This document shows positions 24,312-31,700 of a DNA stretch of 40,179 nucleotides, one piece after another (position 1 is the first letter of the stretch; every line of letters begins with the position of its first letter). Source of the stretch: Alphaproteobacteria bacterium (lineage in GTDB: Bacteria; Pseudomonadota; Alphaproteobacteria; Rs-D84; SZUA-605); NCBI GenBank assembly GCA_003250835.1, contig QKJL01000010.1, positions 1-40,179 on the forward strand. The letters run 5' to 3'. The notes beneath the pieces were generated by a model that was not told where the DNA came from, did not search any database, and saw only the letters and a list, made by a program, of their open reading frames with translations. The translations under genes were made by a program, and so were the position numbers.

Positions 24312-25031
24312 TTAGTCATTTTCCTTGGCATAGATTTTTTCAAATCCTTGGCGGATTTTATCCGTGTATTCAGGATCTTGATCTCGCCAGTATTTGGGAT
24401 TAGCCATCATCTTTTTCAAATTATCTTCTGTTAAATCTTCTGTTCCGCCAATCCCGTCTTTGATAATTTTGGGTTCAGTTGATTGCATCATTTCATACAG
24501 AGAGATAATTCCATCGGCATTTTGACACACCACATCCAACGAATTTTCCGTCATTTTCTTTCGCCCGAATGCCAATACTTGGTGTGCGATTTCATTGAAA
24601 CGTTCTTCCGATCCAAAGTAGGTATGTAATTTTTGCAATTCTGTTTTTTCTTGCAACTCTTGTTTCATTTTTTGAGCCAATGGAGATAGTTTTTCTGATG
24701 CTAAGTCATAAACAAGCTTCACCTGATCTTTTGTGAAACCTGCGGCTAAGAGTTTTTCATTTACATCTATATCCGCTTGAATTCCGCCTTCTTCGAACAT
24801 GTCATTATAGCCTTCAACACTTTCTGGCACCCCGCGAATTGATTCGATTTTCTTCAAATCGTCTTCGGTTAGATTTTCTTTTGGAATCAAATGTGAACAG
24901 CCTAATTTCTTTTCCAGTTCTGTATATGATTTTATTAAGGCATCCATACGAATTTCGCCAGTTTCACTGTTCCAAAACTTTTCCGGAATTTCGGTTGGAC
25001 GTTCTAATTTATTTTCTATGATTTCTGTCAT
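24312..25031 (-). CDS. Capsid assembly scaffold protein (T7 gp9-like)
   Basis: 239 residues, acidic and helical. The N-terminus reads IPEKFWNSETGEIRMDALI followed by KSYTELEKKLG, a hallmark of podoviral scaffolding proteins, and the end (MANPKYWRDQDPEY) is the family's shell-binding tail. The scaffold guides capsid assembly and then leaves the head. AAAAGGAG lies before the ATG. It stands directly upstream of the capsid gene, as in T7. Confidence 0.85.
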   Translation of the reverse strand: MTEIIENKLERPTEIPEKFWNSETGEIRMDALIKSYTELEKKLGCSHLIPKENLTEDDLKKIESIRGVPESVEGYNDMFEEGGIQADIDVNEKLLAAGFTKDQVKLVYDLASEKLSPLAQKMKQELQEKTELQKLHTYFGSEERFNEIAHQVLAFGRKKMTENSLDVVCQNADGIISLYEMMQSTEPKIIKDGIGGTEDLTEDNLKKMMANPKYWRDQDPEYTDKIRQGFEKIYAKEND

Positions 25032-25042
25032 TATCTCTCCTT

Positions 25043-25228
25043 TTATTTATTTTCAATTCCTGAACGCATGAAGATCATACTGGCTAATGGAAAGACTGTT
25101 TGGATCATATCTGTTAATCCCATGTCTCCACTGAGGTATGCTCCGATTGCGCCCAAAATTCCTAAACCTGATGTGATGTATGTTTTTTTGCCTTTTAAAA
25201 AACCGCCTGTTAGTAATTGCATATTCAT
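25043..25228 (-). CDS. Holin-like small membrane protein
   Basis: 61 residues with GKKTYITSGLGILGAIGAYL and a second hydrophobic segment ending FMRSGIENK. This GKKTY...LRxGI pattern is common in phage lysis cassettes and is thought to be a holin or holin-like protein. I chose the ATG at 25228 with AAGGAG upstream. The stop codon of the hydrolase gene lies inside this ribosome-binding region, so translation is coupled. The 21 bases around the start are identical to those of the distant portal gene. Confidence 0.7.
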   Translation of the reverse strand: MNMQLLTGGFLKGKKTYITSGLGILGAIGAYLSGDMGLTDMIQTVFPLASMIFMRSGIENK

Positions 25229-25232
25229 TTTC

Positions 25233-25688
25233 TTACTCCTTATTTTGATAGAAAAAAAAGGGATCAATCTGAATGATTAATCCCATGTGATGAGTCCATA
25301 GTGGAAACGTATCGTTTTTGTGATGTCTTATTGCCCCGTGTGTTAGATCATCCAATAATCCTTTTAATGCCCTGCCCGCCACGCGTGAACAGGTTTGAAA
25401 TTCAGGGTCAGTCGCCATCACTCTTTGTAATTGTTTTGCTTTGTATTTCCAGCATTCAAAAATTTCTTTATCCATACAGATCGCTTCAATTTTTTGATTT
25501 GGATTTTTTGTATGACGATTCATGATTACCGCGGCGATTGCTTCTTTTACTCTTAGACGCTCTCCCCTTGTCTCTCCATAAATCGTTTGTGCCATAATGT
25601 ATTGAGTTCGTGTATTCCGATTAATTTCTTTTTGAATTTTGGCTGCATAAACTTTTTGTGCCATGGGATTTGTTAGATCTAAATCCAT
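25233..25688 (-). CDS. SleB-type cell wall hydrolase
   Basis: 151 residues of the Hydrolase_2/SleB family: TIYGETRGERLRVKEAIAAV followed by IMNRH, then FECWKYK, and a C-terminal ALKGLLDDLTHGAIRHHK with a degenerate G-H-FY ending (IQIDPFFFY). The glutamate in GETRGE is the expected catalytic acid. It should degrade peptidoglycan, making a second lytic enzyme beside the GH108 endolysin. AAGGAT lies before the ATG, and four bases separate it from the preceding gene. Confidence 0.8.
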   Translation of the reverse strand: MDLDLTNPMAQKVYAAKIQKEINRNTRTQYIMAQTIYGETRGERLRVKEAIAAVIMNRHTKNPNQKIEAICMDKEIFECWKYKAKQLQRVMATDPEFQTCSRVAGRALKGLLDDLTHGAIRHHKNDTFPLWTHHMGLIIQIDPFFFYQNKE

Positions 25689-25691
25689 TTT

Positions 25692-25967
25692 CTATCCTTC
25701 TATTTTTTCTTCAATCCGTATAAGGTGATTAGTTAGACGTGCTTCCAAATCCCTGATGTAAGAAATTGATGTATAATTTTGTGCGACTTCTAATTTATGT
25801 TCCGCTAGGTTTTCACGCAGTCCATTTATTTGCTGTTCTACATTATCTCTGTGACGTTCAAGTGTCGTTTCAATTTGTGTTTTTTGGGATCGCAGCAATA
25901 AAAAAAGCCCCGCGAGGACGGGGACTTCGATTACTTGGATCCACCATGATATATCAATTGGTGGCAT
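25692..25967 (-). CDS. One-TM coiled-coil phage protein (spanin- or holin-like)
   Basis: 91 residues: one membrane helix (about 8-26) followed by a coiled coil and the conserved-looking end SYIRDLEARLTNHLIRIEEK. Proteins of this form occur in prophage lysis cassettes next to hydrolases. The layout (N-terminal anchor plus periplasmic helix) resembles an inner-membrane spanin. It is the first gene of the virion cluster. A promoter, a possible leader peptide and a terminator hairpin stand before it. Confidence 0.65.
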   Translation of the reverse strand: MPPIDISWWIQVIEVPVLAGLFLLLRSQKTQIETTLERHRDNVEQQINGLRENLAEHKLEVAQNYTSISYIRDLEARLTNHLIRIEEKIEG

Positions 25968-25983
25968 GCTTTATCCTTTATGG

Positions 25984-26040
25984 TTATTCTATTTGTGTAT
26001 AAAAAAAATCCACCGAATGGTGGAAATCTGATTTGGACAT
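25984..26040 (-). CDS. Possible leader peptide of 18 residues
   Basis: Minus-strand ATG with AGGG five to eight bases upstream; it encodes MSKSDFHHSVDFFYTQIE and stops 16 bases before the next gene's ATG. An intrinsic terminator lies inside it. It would be translated from the promoter at 26064-26092. Such a peptide over a terminator could couple translation to readthrough (attenuation). Its reality is unproven. Confidence 0.35.
   Translation of the reverse strand: MSKSDFHHSVDFFYTQIE
26001..26024 (-). terminator. Terminator or attenuator before the virion cluster
   Basis: Minus-strand TCCACC-ATTC-GGTGGA followed by eight T. It lies 40 bases downstream of a strong promoter and upstream of the first phage gene. 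Confidence 0.8.
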
Positions 26041-26063
26041 ACCTGTCCCTTTTGTTATTTTTT

Positions 26064-26092
26064 ACTATAGCAAAAAAAATTTCAAAAGTCAA
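26064..26092 (-). promoter_or_regulatory. Strong promoter before the phage cluster
   Basis: Minus-strand TTGACT and TATAGT with a 17-base spacer. It points into the lysis-head gene cluster. Confidence 0.75.
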
Positions 26093-26095
26093 CCC

Positions 26096-26127
26096 TAAAG
26101 TAGAAAATTTCATAAAATTCTACTTTA
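26096..26127 (-). repeat. Inverted repeat just upstream of the cluster promoter
   Basis: TAAAGTAGAA and TTCTACTTTA, ten-base arms with a 12-base spacer, ending four bases before the -35 box. It may be a regulator site, or the end of the outer-membrane protein transcript. Confidence 0.6.
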
Positions 26128-26138
26128 AGGCGTTTATT

Positions 26139-26659
26139 TTAAAATGACACGGTTGTTTTCAATAATATCGCAGATGCATTTAAATCAACACCGGAAATTG
26201 TCATTTCTTGCATACGATATTCTAATGCTAAATTGACAGGCATTACCGGAATGTCTAATTCTGCACCGATCATATATTGGAGAATAATTGGAGAATATCT
26301 TCATCTGAATACGTTGCAATACCATCAATCATAAAGTCAGCTTTTCCGACACCTATTCCAACATACGGTGATACAATTGGGATTGGTAGCATTGCATATC
26401 CATTTAATATTGTTGCATTTAATGTTGTATTATCAATTGGACCACGATAGCTTTCTATTTCCACTTTTAATGGTAATATTGGGATTTTATATCCAACCGC
26501 AATACTTTGTGCGAATTCAGATTGTGTTGTATCCCCTACTCCTACCATTTCTGCTTCGAGTGTTGAGCCTAATCCAATTGTACCATAAAACCCTGCATTT
26601 GCAGCTGTTGCACCGAATAAACCAGCGGCACACATTATGGCGAGTAATGATTTTTTCAT
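26139..26659 (-). pseudogene. Outer-membrane beta-barrel protein, frameshifted by an 11-bp duplication
   Basis: Paralog of the neighbour at 26798-27328, sharing the signal peptide start MKKSLLA and AGFYG, IAVGYKIPILPLKVEIE and PIVSPYVGIGVGKADF. The open frame ends after 129 residues (stop near 26270). The lost end continues in another frame: MIGAELDIPVMPVNLALEYR to the terminal TTVSF, matching the paralog's last 45 residues. The cause is visible: ATTGGAGAAT occurs at 26276-26285 and again at 26287-26296. Removing 11 bases restores a 169-residue barrel. Without the C-terminal aromatic strand the product cannot insert normally. Confidence 0.85.
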
Positions 26660-26692
26660 AACAACCTCCCTTGTTTCGGTTATCTATCTTTA

Positions 26693-26721
26693 ACTGTAAA
26701 ACCGATATATTCGAATTACAA
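26693..26721 (-). promoter_or_regulatory. Promoter of the frameshifted barrel gene
   Basis: Minus-strand TTGTAA and TACAGT with a 17-base spacer, about 35 bases before the ATG. Confidence 0.5.
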
Positions 26722-26750
26722 GGAGATCATATTCCTTTGAAATTGATATA

Positions 26751-26777
26751 AAAAAGCCTCCACAAGGGAGGCCTTTT
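26751..26777 (-). terminator. Terminator of the intact barrel gene
   Basis: GCCTCC-ACAAG-GGAGGC hairpin with A tract before and T tract after; it works for the minus-strand gene ending at 26798. Confidence 0.85.
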
Positions 26778-26797
26778 TATCTATCCGTCATTCTGTT

Positions 26798-27328
26798 TTA
26801 GAATGAAACTGATGTTTTCAGGAATACACCTGAAGTATCCATATTATCGCCATCCCAATCAATACGTGTTACACGATATTCAACAGCAAAATTTACTGGA
26901 ATCAATGGAATATCCAATTCAAGACCAACCATTCCTTGGATTGCACCTGTACGACCACTTGTTCCTACATAATCCACTGTCATATCACCTTGTCCAACAC
27001 CAATACCGATATATGGTGATACAATTGGAGTTGGTAATGCAGCATATGCATTAATCATTGTTCCATTTACGATTGTTGATGATCCAGCAAGTGTATCAAC
27101 TGATCCACCATCATAATGAAAGTTTTCTAATTCTACTTTAATTGGTAATAGAGGTACTTTATATCCAACAGCGATTAAATTTGAAAATCCACCGTTTGAT
27201 TCTGCTCCGCCTTCAAAGTCTACACCCATTGAGTTTCCAAGTCCTACTGAACCATAAAATCCTGCGTTTGCTGATGTTGCACCTAGTACGCCTGCTGCAC
27301 ACATTAATGCTAATAATGATTTTTTCAT
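26798..27328 (-). CDS. Outer-membrane beta-barrel protein
   Basis: 176 residues. A Sec signal peptide (cleavage after SANA), then about eight amphipathic strands of the Omp25/OmpW-like small barrel type, for example AVGYKVPLLPIKVELENF and GLELDIPLIPVNFAVEYR. It ends in KTSVSF, with the terminal phenylalanine recognised by the BAM machinery. AAAGGAG lies before the ATG. It lies beside the phage cluster, where phages sometimes carry Lom-like barrels, but a host porin-family role is just as likely. A broken copy follows it. Confidence 0.85.
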   Translation of the reverse strand: MKKSLLALMCAAGVLGATSANAGFYGSVGLGNSMGVDFEGGAESNGGFSNLIAVGYKVPLLPIKVELENFHYDGGSVDTLAGSSTIVNGTMINAYAALPTPIVSPYIGIGVGQGDMTVDYVGTSGRTGAIQGMVGLELDIPLIPVNFAVEYRVTRIDWDGDNMDTSGVFLKTSVSF

Positions 27329-27364
27329 GAGTTTTCTCCTTTTTTTAAAATAAACTCAAGAATC

Positions 27365-27393
27365 ACTTTAAGCAGAAAAATATGCAATTGCAA
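27365..27393 (-). promoter_or_regulatory. Promoter of the intact barrel gene
   Basis: Minus-strand TTGCAA and TAAAGT with a 17-base spacer. Confidence 0.5.
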
Positions 27394-27477
27394 GTTTTTT
27401 TTCTAACCCTTTATTTTTGCGTATTTATGAGAATAATTCCCTTTATTCACTTTATTGTATCTTTTTCAAAAAAGTCT

Positions 27478-27506
27478 TTGATATTCGTGATTTTTATCTT
27501 TAGAAT
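27478..27506 (+). promoter_or_regulatory. Promoter of mrcA
   Basis: TTGATA and TAGAAT with a 17-base spacer, about 38 bases before the ATG. Confidence 0.75.
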
Positions 27507-27544
27507 GAATCTCGATTTATATTTTAAACAATGAGGAATGCTTT

Positions 27545-30046
27545 ATGGAACCAAATTTTCCATTTTCAAATACGAATATACCAAGTCCAGAAAAACCACG
27601 TAAAAAAATTTCTAAACGTCGTTTATTTGCTAAGATCATTCTTGCTGGGGCTGCTTTTACTTTTTTAATTACTTTCTTACTTTTCTTACGTTACAGTGCT
27701 GGGTTACCTGATTATGAAAAATTAGCACAATTCCGCCCACCACTTACATCTAAGTTTTATGCAAAAGATGGGTCTTTGTTAACTGAATATGCAACAGAAA
27801 AACGTACTTATGTAAAATTGGATGAAATCCCACCTCAATTAATTAACGCTTTTATTGCGGCTGAGGATAAAAATTTCTGGCACCATAATGGAATTGATGT
27901 CATTGGAATTCTTCGCGCGATTATCATCAATATTCAAAATAAAATTGATGGTGCAAATCGTCCTATGGTTGGTGCTTCTACTATTACTCAACAGGTAGCA
28001 AAAAATTTCTTTCTTTCATCTGAACAATCTTTTGATCGTAAAATTAAGGAAATGATCCTTGCTTTGAAAATGGAACGCGCCTTTTCAAAAAACCATATTT
28101 TAACTCTTTATCTTAATAAGATTTACCTTGGCTATCATTCGTATGGAATTGCAGCGGCTGCTCAAAGTTATTTTGATAAATCATTAGATGCCCTTACTCT
28201 TTCTGAAATGGCATTTTTGGCAGCATTACCAAAAGGTCCAAACAACTATAACCCTGTGACTAAAAAAGATCGTGCGATTTCTCGTCGTAATTGGGTATTG
28301 TCTCGTATGGCAGACGATGGATATATCTCATCTGAAATGGCTCAACTTGCGATGGCCGAAGATTTAGTTGTGAGTGATCGTTTTAAAGAAAATCTTCATC
28401 GTTACTCAATGTATTTCTCTGAAGAAGTTCGTAAAACATTGGCAACACGTTTTTCAGAAGACACTCTTTACCAAGATGGATTTGCGGTATTTACTACCAT
28501 GCAGCCAGAGCTTCAAAAACAAGCTACTCTTGCTCTTCGTAAAGGAATCCTTGATTATGATCGTCGTCATGGATATCGTGGTCCAAAAGCAAATGTGGAA
28601 GATTTAACAGATGCAAATTACCAAGAAATTCTTGGAACATTTACTTCTTCTGGCTTACCTAAGACTTGGGTTCATGGGGCTGTTCTTTCTGTTTCAAAGG
28701 ATTCAGCAACTGTTGGATTACTTGATGGAGATCGCCGCCAACTTCCTTTTGAAAAGGTTAAATGGGCTGGAACTTTACAAGAACAACCTTTTAAAGTTAT
28801 TCCACCAACTTCAATTCATTCAGTTGTTAAACAAGGTGATATTATTTTAGTTGAACCAACAGATAATGGAATGTTGGAACTTCGTCAAGAACCAGAAGTT
28901 GAAGGTGCCTTGGTTGCGATGGAACCTCAATCAGGTCGTGTGCTTGCACTTGTTGGAGGATTTGCTTATGAACGCAGTGTGTTTAACCGTGCGACACAAG
29001 CCCTTCGTCAACCTGGATCAACGATTAAACCATTCGTTTATTTGACTGCTTTACAACGTGAAGATTACACACCATTTACTATTTTGTTAGATGCACCATT
29101 TGTGATGGATCGTACTGAATCAGAAGGTTTATGGAAACCTCAAAATTATGAAAAGAATTTCCGTGGGGATATGCCGCTTCGTCTTTGCTTGGAAAAATCA
29201 CGTAATTCTCCGACCCTTCGTTTGGGGCATGCAATGGGTACAAAAGCATTATCTAAAACTATGATGGATTTTGGCATTTATGATCATCCTCGTCGTGAAC
29301 TTGGGTTATCATTGGCTCTTGGTGCAGGTGAAACAACGCTTCTTAAAATGGTAACAGCTTATGCGATGATTGGAAATGGCGGACAAAAAATTTCACCATT
29401 TATGGTTGAAAAAGTGCAAGATCGTGATGGAAAGATGATTTATCGTGAAGATAAACGTAAATGTTTAAATTGTATCGCAGAATGGAATGATCAATTAATC
29501 CCTCCTGTACTTGAGGATAATCGTGAAACTGTAATGGATCCACAAACTTTGTATCAAATGACTTCTATCTTAAAAGGTGTGGTTAATTATGGAACGGGTC
29601 GTCATGCACGCGTGGATGACTTTATTATTGCTGGTAAAACTGGAACATCAGATGCTTATAAAGACTCTTGGTTTATTGGAATGACACCTGACCTTGTGGT
29701 TGGTTTATTCTTTGGATTTGATCAACCTAAGACATTAGGACCTGATTCATCTGGTGGTACTTTATCAGCCCCTACATTTCATAATTTCATGCAAGAAGCC
29801 GTTAAACAATATGAACCACGTGATTTTGATGTGCCGGAAGGTATTTCATTTGTAAAAATTAATAAAATGACAGGAACATTGCCGGCAGATGGCGATCCTG
29901 AATGGGCAATTATTGAAGAAGCCCTCAAAGAAGGTGAACTTGAATTACTTCCGATGCCATCTCATACTCCTGAAACGAAAGATGGGAAAAAAGAACAATC
30001 TCATCAACCGAATTATGATGATGCAAATGTGGGAGGATTTTATTAA
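27545..30046 (+). CDS. mrcA: Penicillin-binding protein 1A (class A, bifunctional)
   Basis: 833 residues. A short cytoplasmic tail, one membrane helix (about 28-50), a GT51 glycosyltransferase domain (EDKNFWHHNGID, GASTITQQVAKNFFL, RKIKEM, LYLNKIYLG), an OB-like linker and a transpeptidase domain with S492-TIK, S552-RN and K698-TG. It polymerises and crosslinks peptidoglycan in the periplasm. All catalytic motifs are present. GAGGA lies before the ATG. The stop codon overlaps the ATG of the HAD gene (TAATG), so the two are translationally coupled. Confidence 0.95.
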   Translation: MEPNFPFSNTNIPSPEKPRKKISKRRLFAKIILAGAAFTFLITFLLFLRYSAGLPDYEKLAQFRPPLTSKFYAKDGSLLTEYATEKRTYVKLDEIPPQLINAFIAAEDKNFWHHNGIDVIGILRAIIINIQNKIDGANRPMVGASTITQQVAKNFFLSSEQSFDRKIKEMILALKMERAFSKNHILTLYLNKIYLGYHSYGIAAAAQSYFDKSLDALTLSEMAFLAALPKGPNNYNPVTKKDRAISRRNWVLSRMADDGYISSEMAQLAMAEDLVVSDRFKENLHRYSMYFSEEVRKTLATRFSEDTLYQDGFAVFTTMQPELQKQATLALRKGILDYDRRHGYRGPKANVEDLTDANYQEILGTFTSSGLPKTWVHGAVLSVSKDSATVGLLDGDRRQLPFEKVKWAGTLQEQPFKVIPPTSIHSVVKQGDIILVEPTDNGMLELRQEPEVEGALVAMEPQSGRVLALVGGFAYERSVFNRATQALRQPGSTIKPFVYLTALQREDYTPFTILLDAPFVMDRTESEGLWKPQNYEKNFRGDMPLRLCLEKSRNSPTLRLGHAMGTKALSKTMMDFGIYDHPRRELGLSLALGAGETTLLKMVTAYAMIGNGGQKISPFMVEKVQDRDGKMIYREDKRKCLNCIAEWNDQLIPPVLEDNRETVMDPQTLYQMTSILKGVVNYGTGRHARVDDFIIAGKTGTSDAYKDSWFIGMTPDLVVGLFFGFDQPKTLGPDSSGGTLSAPTFHNFMQEAVKQYEPRDFDVPEGISFVKINKMTGTLPADGDPEWAIIEEALKEGELELLPMPSHTPETKDGKKEQSHQPNYDDANVGGFY

Positions 30047-30714
30047 TGGATACTGTGGAAACACCTGATTTAAATAACGTTCCTCATTTAGCTGTTTATG
30101 ATTTTGATGGAACTGTATGTAAAGGCGACACCCTCCCTAATTTTTGGAAATGGTCTCTTAAAACAGGTGTGCTCCGTGCGTGGGGTCTTTTACCAACCAT
30201 TCCATTTTTATTTATCTTACGTATGTTTCGACTTATTTCATGGGATCGTTTCAAAGAATTGTTTATATGGACTTTTCTTACCCCATCAACTGTTCAAGCA
30301 CGTATGCAAGATTTTTGGCACTATGCTGAAGAAAATCTTTTATTTCCATGGGTTAAAAAACGTATTCAAGCCGACAGAGATCAAGGACTATACATTCTTT
30401 GCACTTCTGCTGGGACATTTTCGATGATGACTGATTTTGTTCAATCACTTGGATTTGATGCTTTTATTGCGACCCCTTTTAGTTTACAAACATTACGTTA
30501 TACGGGTGAACAAAATATTCGTCAGCATAAAGTTACAACTTTAAAAGATTGGGCAGCTTCTCAAGACATTGATCAATTTATTGTACAAAAGATGTATACT
30601 GATTCAATTAACGATAAACCATTACTTGATATTGCAGTTGAAGAATATTGGGTCATGAAAGATGGTACCTTACTTCGCAACCATCCCAACACTCGATGCT
30701 GTTGTCGCTTTTAA
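30046..30714 (+). CDS. HAD-superfamily hydrolase, subfamily IB
   Basis: 222 residues. Motif I is YDFDGTVCKGDT (nucleophile D19, acid D21), motif II is LCTSAGT and motif IV is YTDSINDKPLL. The helical cap between motifs I and II holds hydrophobic stretches (LLPTIPFLFILRMF). The family includes phosphoserine phosphatase and lipid or sugar phosphate phosphatases. Overlap with the PBP1A gene hints at a cell-envelope substrate; the substrate is not known. The C-terminus has a run of three cysteines (TRCCCRF), which is unusual. Confidence 0.85.
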   Translation: MDTVETPDLNNVPHLAVYDFDGTVCKGDTLPNFWKWSLKTGVLRAWGLLPTIPFLFILRMFRLISWDRFKELFIWTFLTPSTVQARMQDFWHYAEENLLFPWVKKRIQADRDQGLYILCTSAGTFSMMTDFVQSLGFDAFIATPFSLQTLRYTGEQNIRQHKVTTLKDWAASQDIDQFIVQKMYTDSINDKPLLDIAVEEYWVMKDGTLLRNHPNTRCCCRF

Positions 30715-30724
30715 ATCCAAAATA

Positions 30725-30775
30725 TTGACAAAATACGATTTTATGCTATTTTCCTCTTATACACTTAATAAGAGG
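30725..30775 (+). promoter_or_regulatory. Promoter with overlapping palindrome
   Basis: TTGACA (30725-30730) and TATTTT (30747-30752), 16-base spacer. Directly after comes CCTCTTAT (30753-30760), a 7-base gap and ATAAGAGG (30768-30775). The second arm contains the ribosome-binding site AAGAGG. The palindrome covers the predicted transcription start, as an operator would. Confidence 0.6.
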
Positions 30776-30782
30776 ATGATGT

Positions 30783-31667
30783 ATGATGCGTTATGAAACT
30801 CTTCTGGCCAATCTATTTAAAGATGAAGAGTTTAACCAATCAAAGTACGATATTTTAAATCCATTGTATGAAAATGCAATGATCGTTCAGCATGACTTTA
30901 ATTCAGAACTTGCATCGACTGTTTATAATGATACGCCCTTTTCTGTTTCATTGAACACCTCACCCTTAAAAAATCCTAAACGTACTTTGGAAAAGCTTCA
31001 CAATGATAAAAATAGTGATTTAGATAAGGTTTATGATATTGTACGTGCCAAAGTTATTGGACACAATGTACCTGAATTCTATGCGATCACTTCTGTTTTT
31101 CGTCAATCGGATACTTTTTCTATTTTTGAAGAACGCGATACTTATTATCCTGATATTCCGCAAATTGATTTTAAAGAAAAACCTAATTCTCGTTTTTATC
31201 GTGATATGAAGGTTATTTTGCAACACAATGTTACAGGATTAAAATGTGAACTTTTATTTGAGCTTTATTTCTTTGATGAAATTTATAAGGATACCCATAT
31301 CCTTTATGAAGAAAATCGTTCTCTTATTCCTGGTGTTTCTATTATGGGGGATAATTCACAGAAAAAATTGGATTATTTAAAGGTTATTCTTGATAATCGT
31401 ATCAATATTATCAAAATTAATGAAACACAGGTTCTAAAATATAATCAACGCCACCCCAGTGATCTTCAATTAGTGCCGGGATATGATTTAGTTCAACGTT
31501 ATGCGAATAGTCAAGTTGCTTATCAAAAATCTCATCATCCTGATTTACGTGCACTTTCAGATATTATCTCAAAAAAGATTCCATTTAATAAACGTTACAA
31601 AAAAGAACGTGATTTACTTTATAATCAGACAGAAAAATTACTTGAATATCTTCAAAAACAACGTTAA
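30783..31667 (+). CDS. Possible RelA/SpoT-fold nucleotidyltransferase-like protein
   Basis: 294 residues, cytoplasmic, no known family assigned with certainty. The middle resembles the RelA/SpoT synthetase fold: NPKRTLEKLHNDKNSDLDKV then YDIVRAKVIG (like the K..D..DIvR segment), SRFYRDMKVILQH (like the GYRD strand) and GLKCELLFELYFFDEI followed by HILYEENR (like the EiQ strand and its helix). The canonical NGYQSLH motif is absent, so activity on GTP is unproven. No HD hydrolase domain is present. It is monocistronic with its own promoter and terminator. It may be a small alarmone-like synthetase or a diverged transferase. Confidence 0.45.
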   Translation: MMRYETLLANLFKDEEFNQSKYDILNPLYENAMIVQHDFNSELASTVYNDTPFSVSLNTSPLKNPKRTLEKLHNDKNSDLDKVYDIVRAKVIGHNVPEFYAITSVFRQSDTFSIFEERDTYYPDIPQIDFKEKPNSRFYRDMKVILQHNVTGLKCELLFELYFFDEIYKDTHILYEENRSLIPGVSIMGDNSQKKLDYLKVILDNRINIIKINETQVLKYNQRHPSDLQLVPGYDLVQRYANSQVAYQKSHHPDLRALSDIISKKIPFNKRYKKERDLLYNQTEKLLEYLQKQR

Positions 31668-31692
31668 AAAAAGCCCCAATTAAGGGGCTTTT
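31665..31692. terminator. Bidirectional terminator between convergent genes
   Basis: AAGCCCC-AATTAA-GGGGCTT flanked by A and T tracts. It serves the plus-strand gene ending at 31667 and minus-strand gyrA ending at 31701. Confidence 0.88.
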
Positions 31693-31700
31693 CTTATTTC

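Noticed and set aside
25931-26113. 60-codon frame across the cluster promoter
   Set aside because: It runs through the promoter and terminator and overlaps the start of the next gene; the shorter 18-codon frame with a ribosome-binding site is the better candidate.
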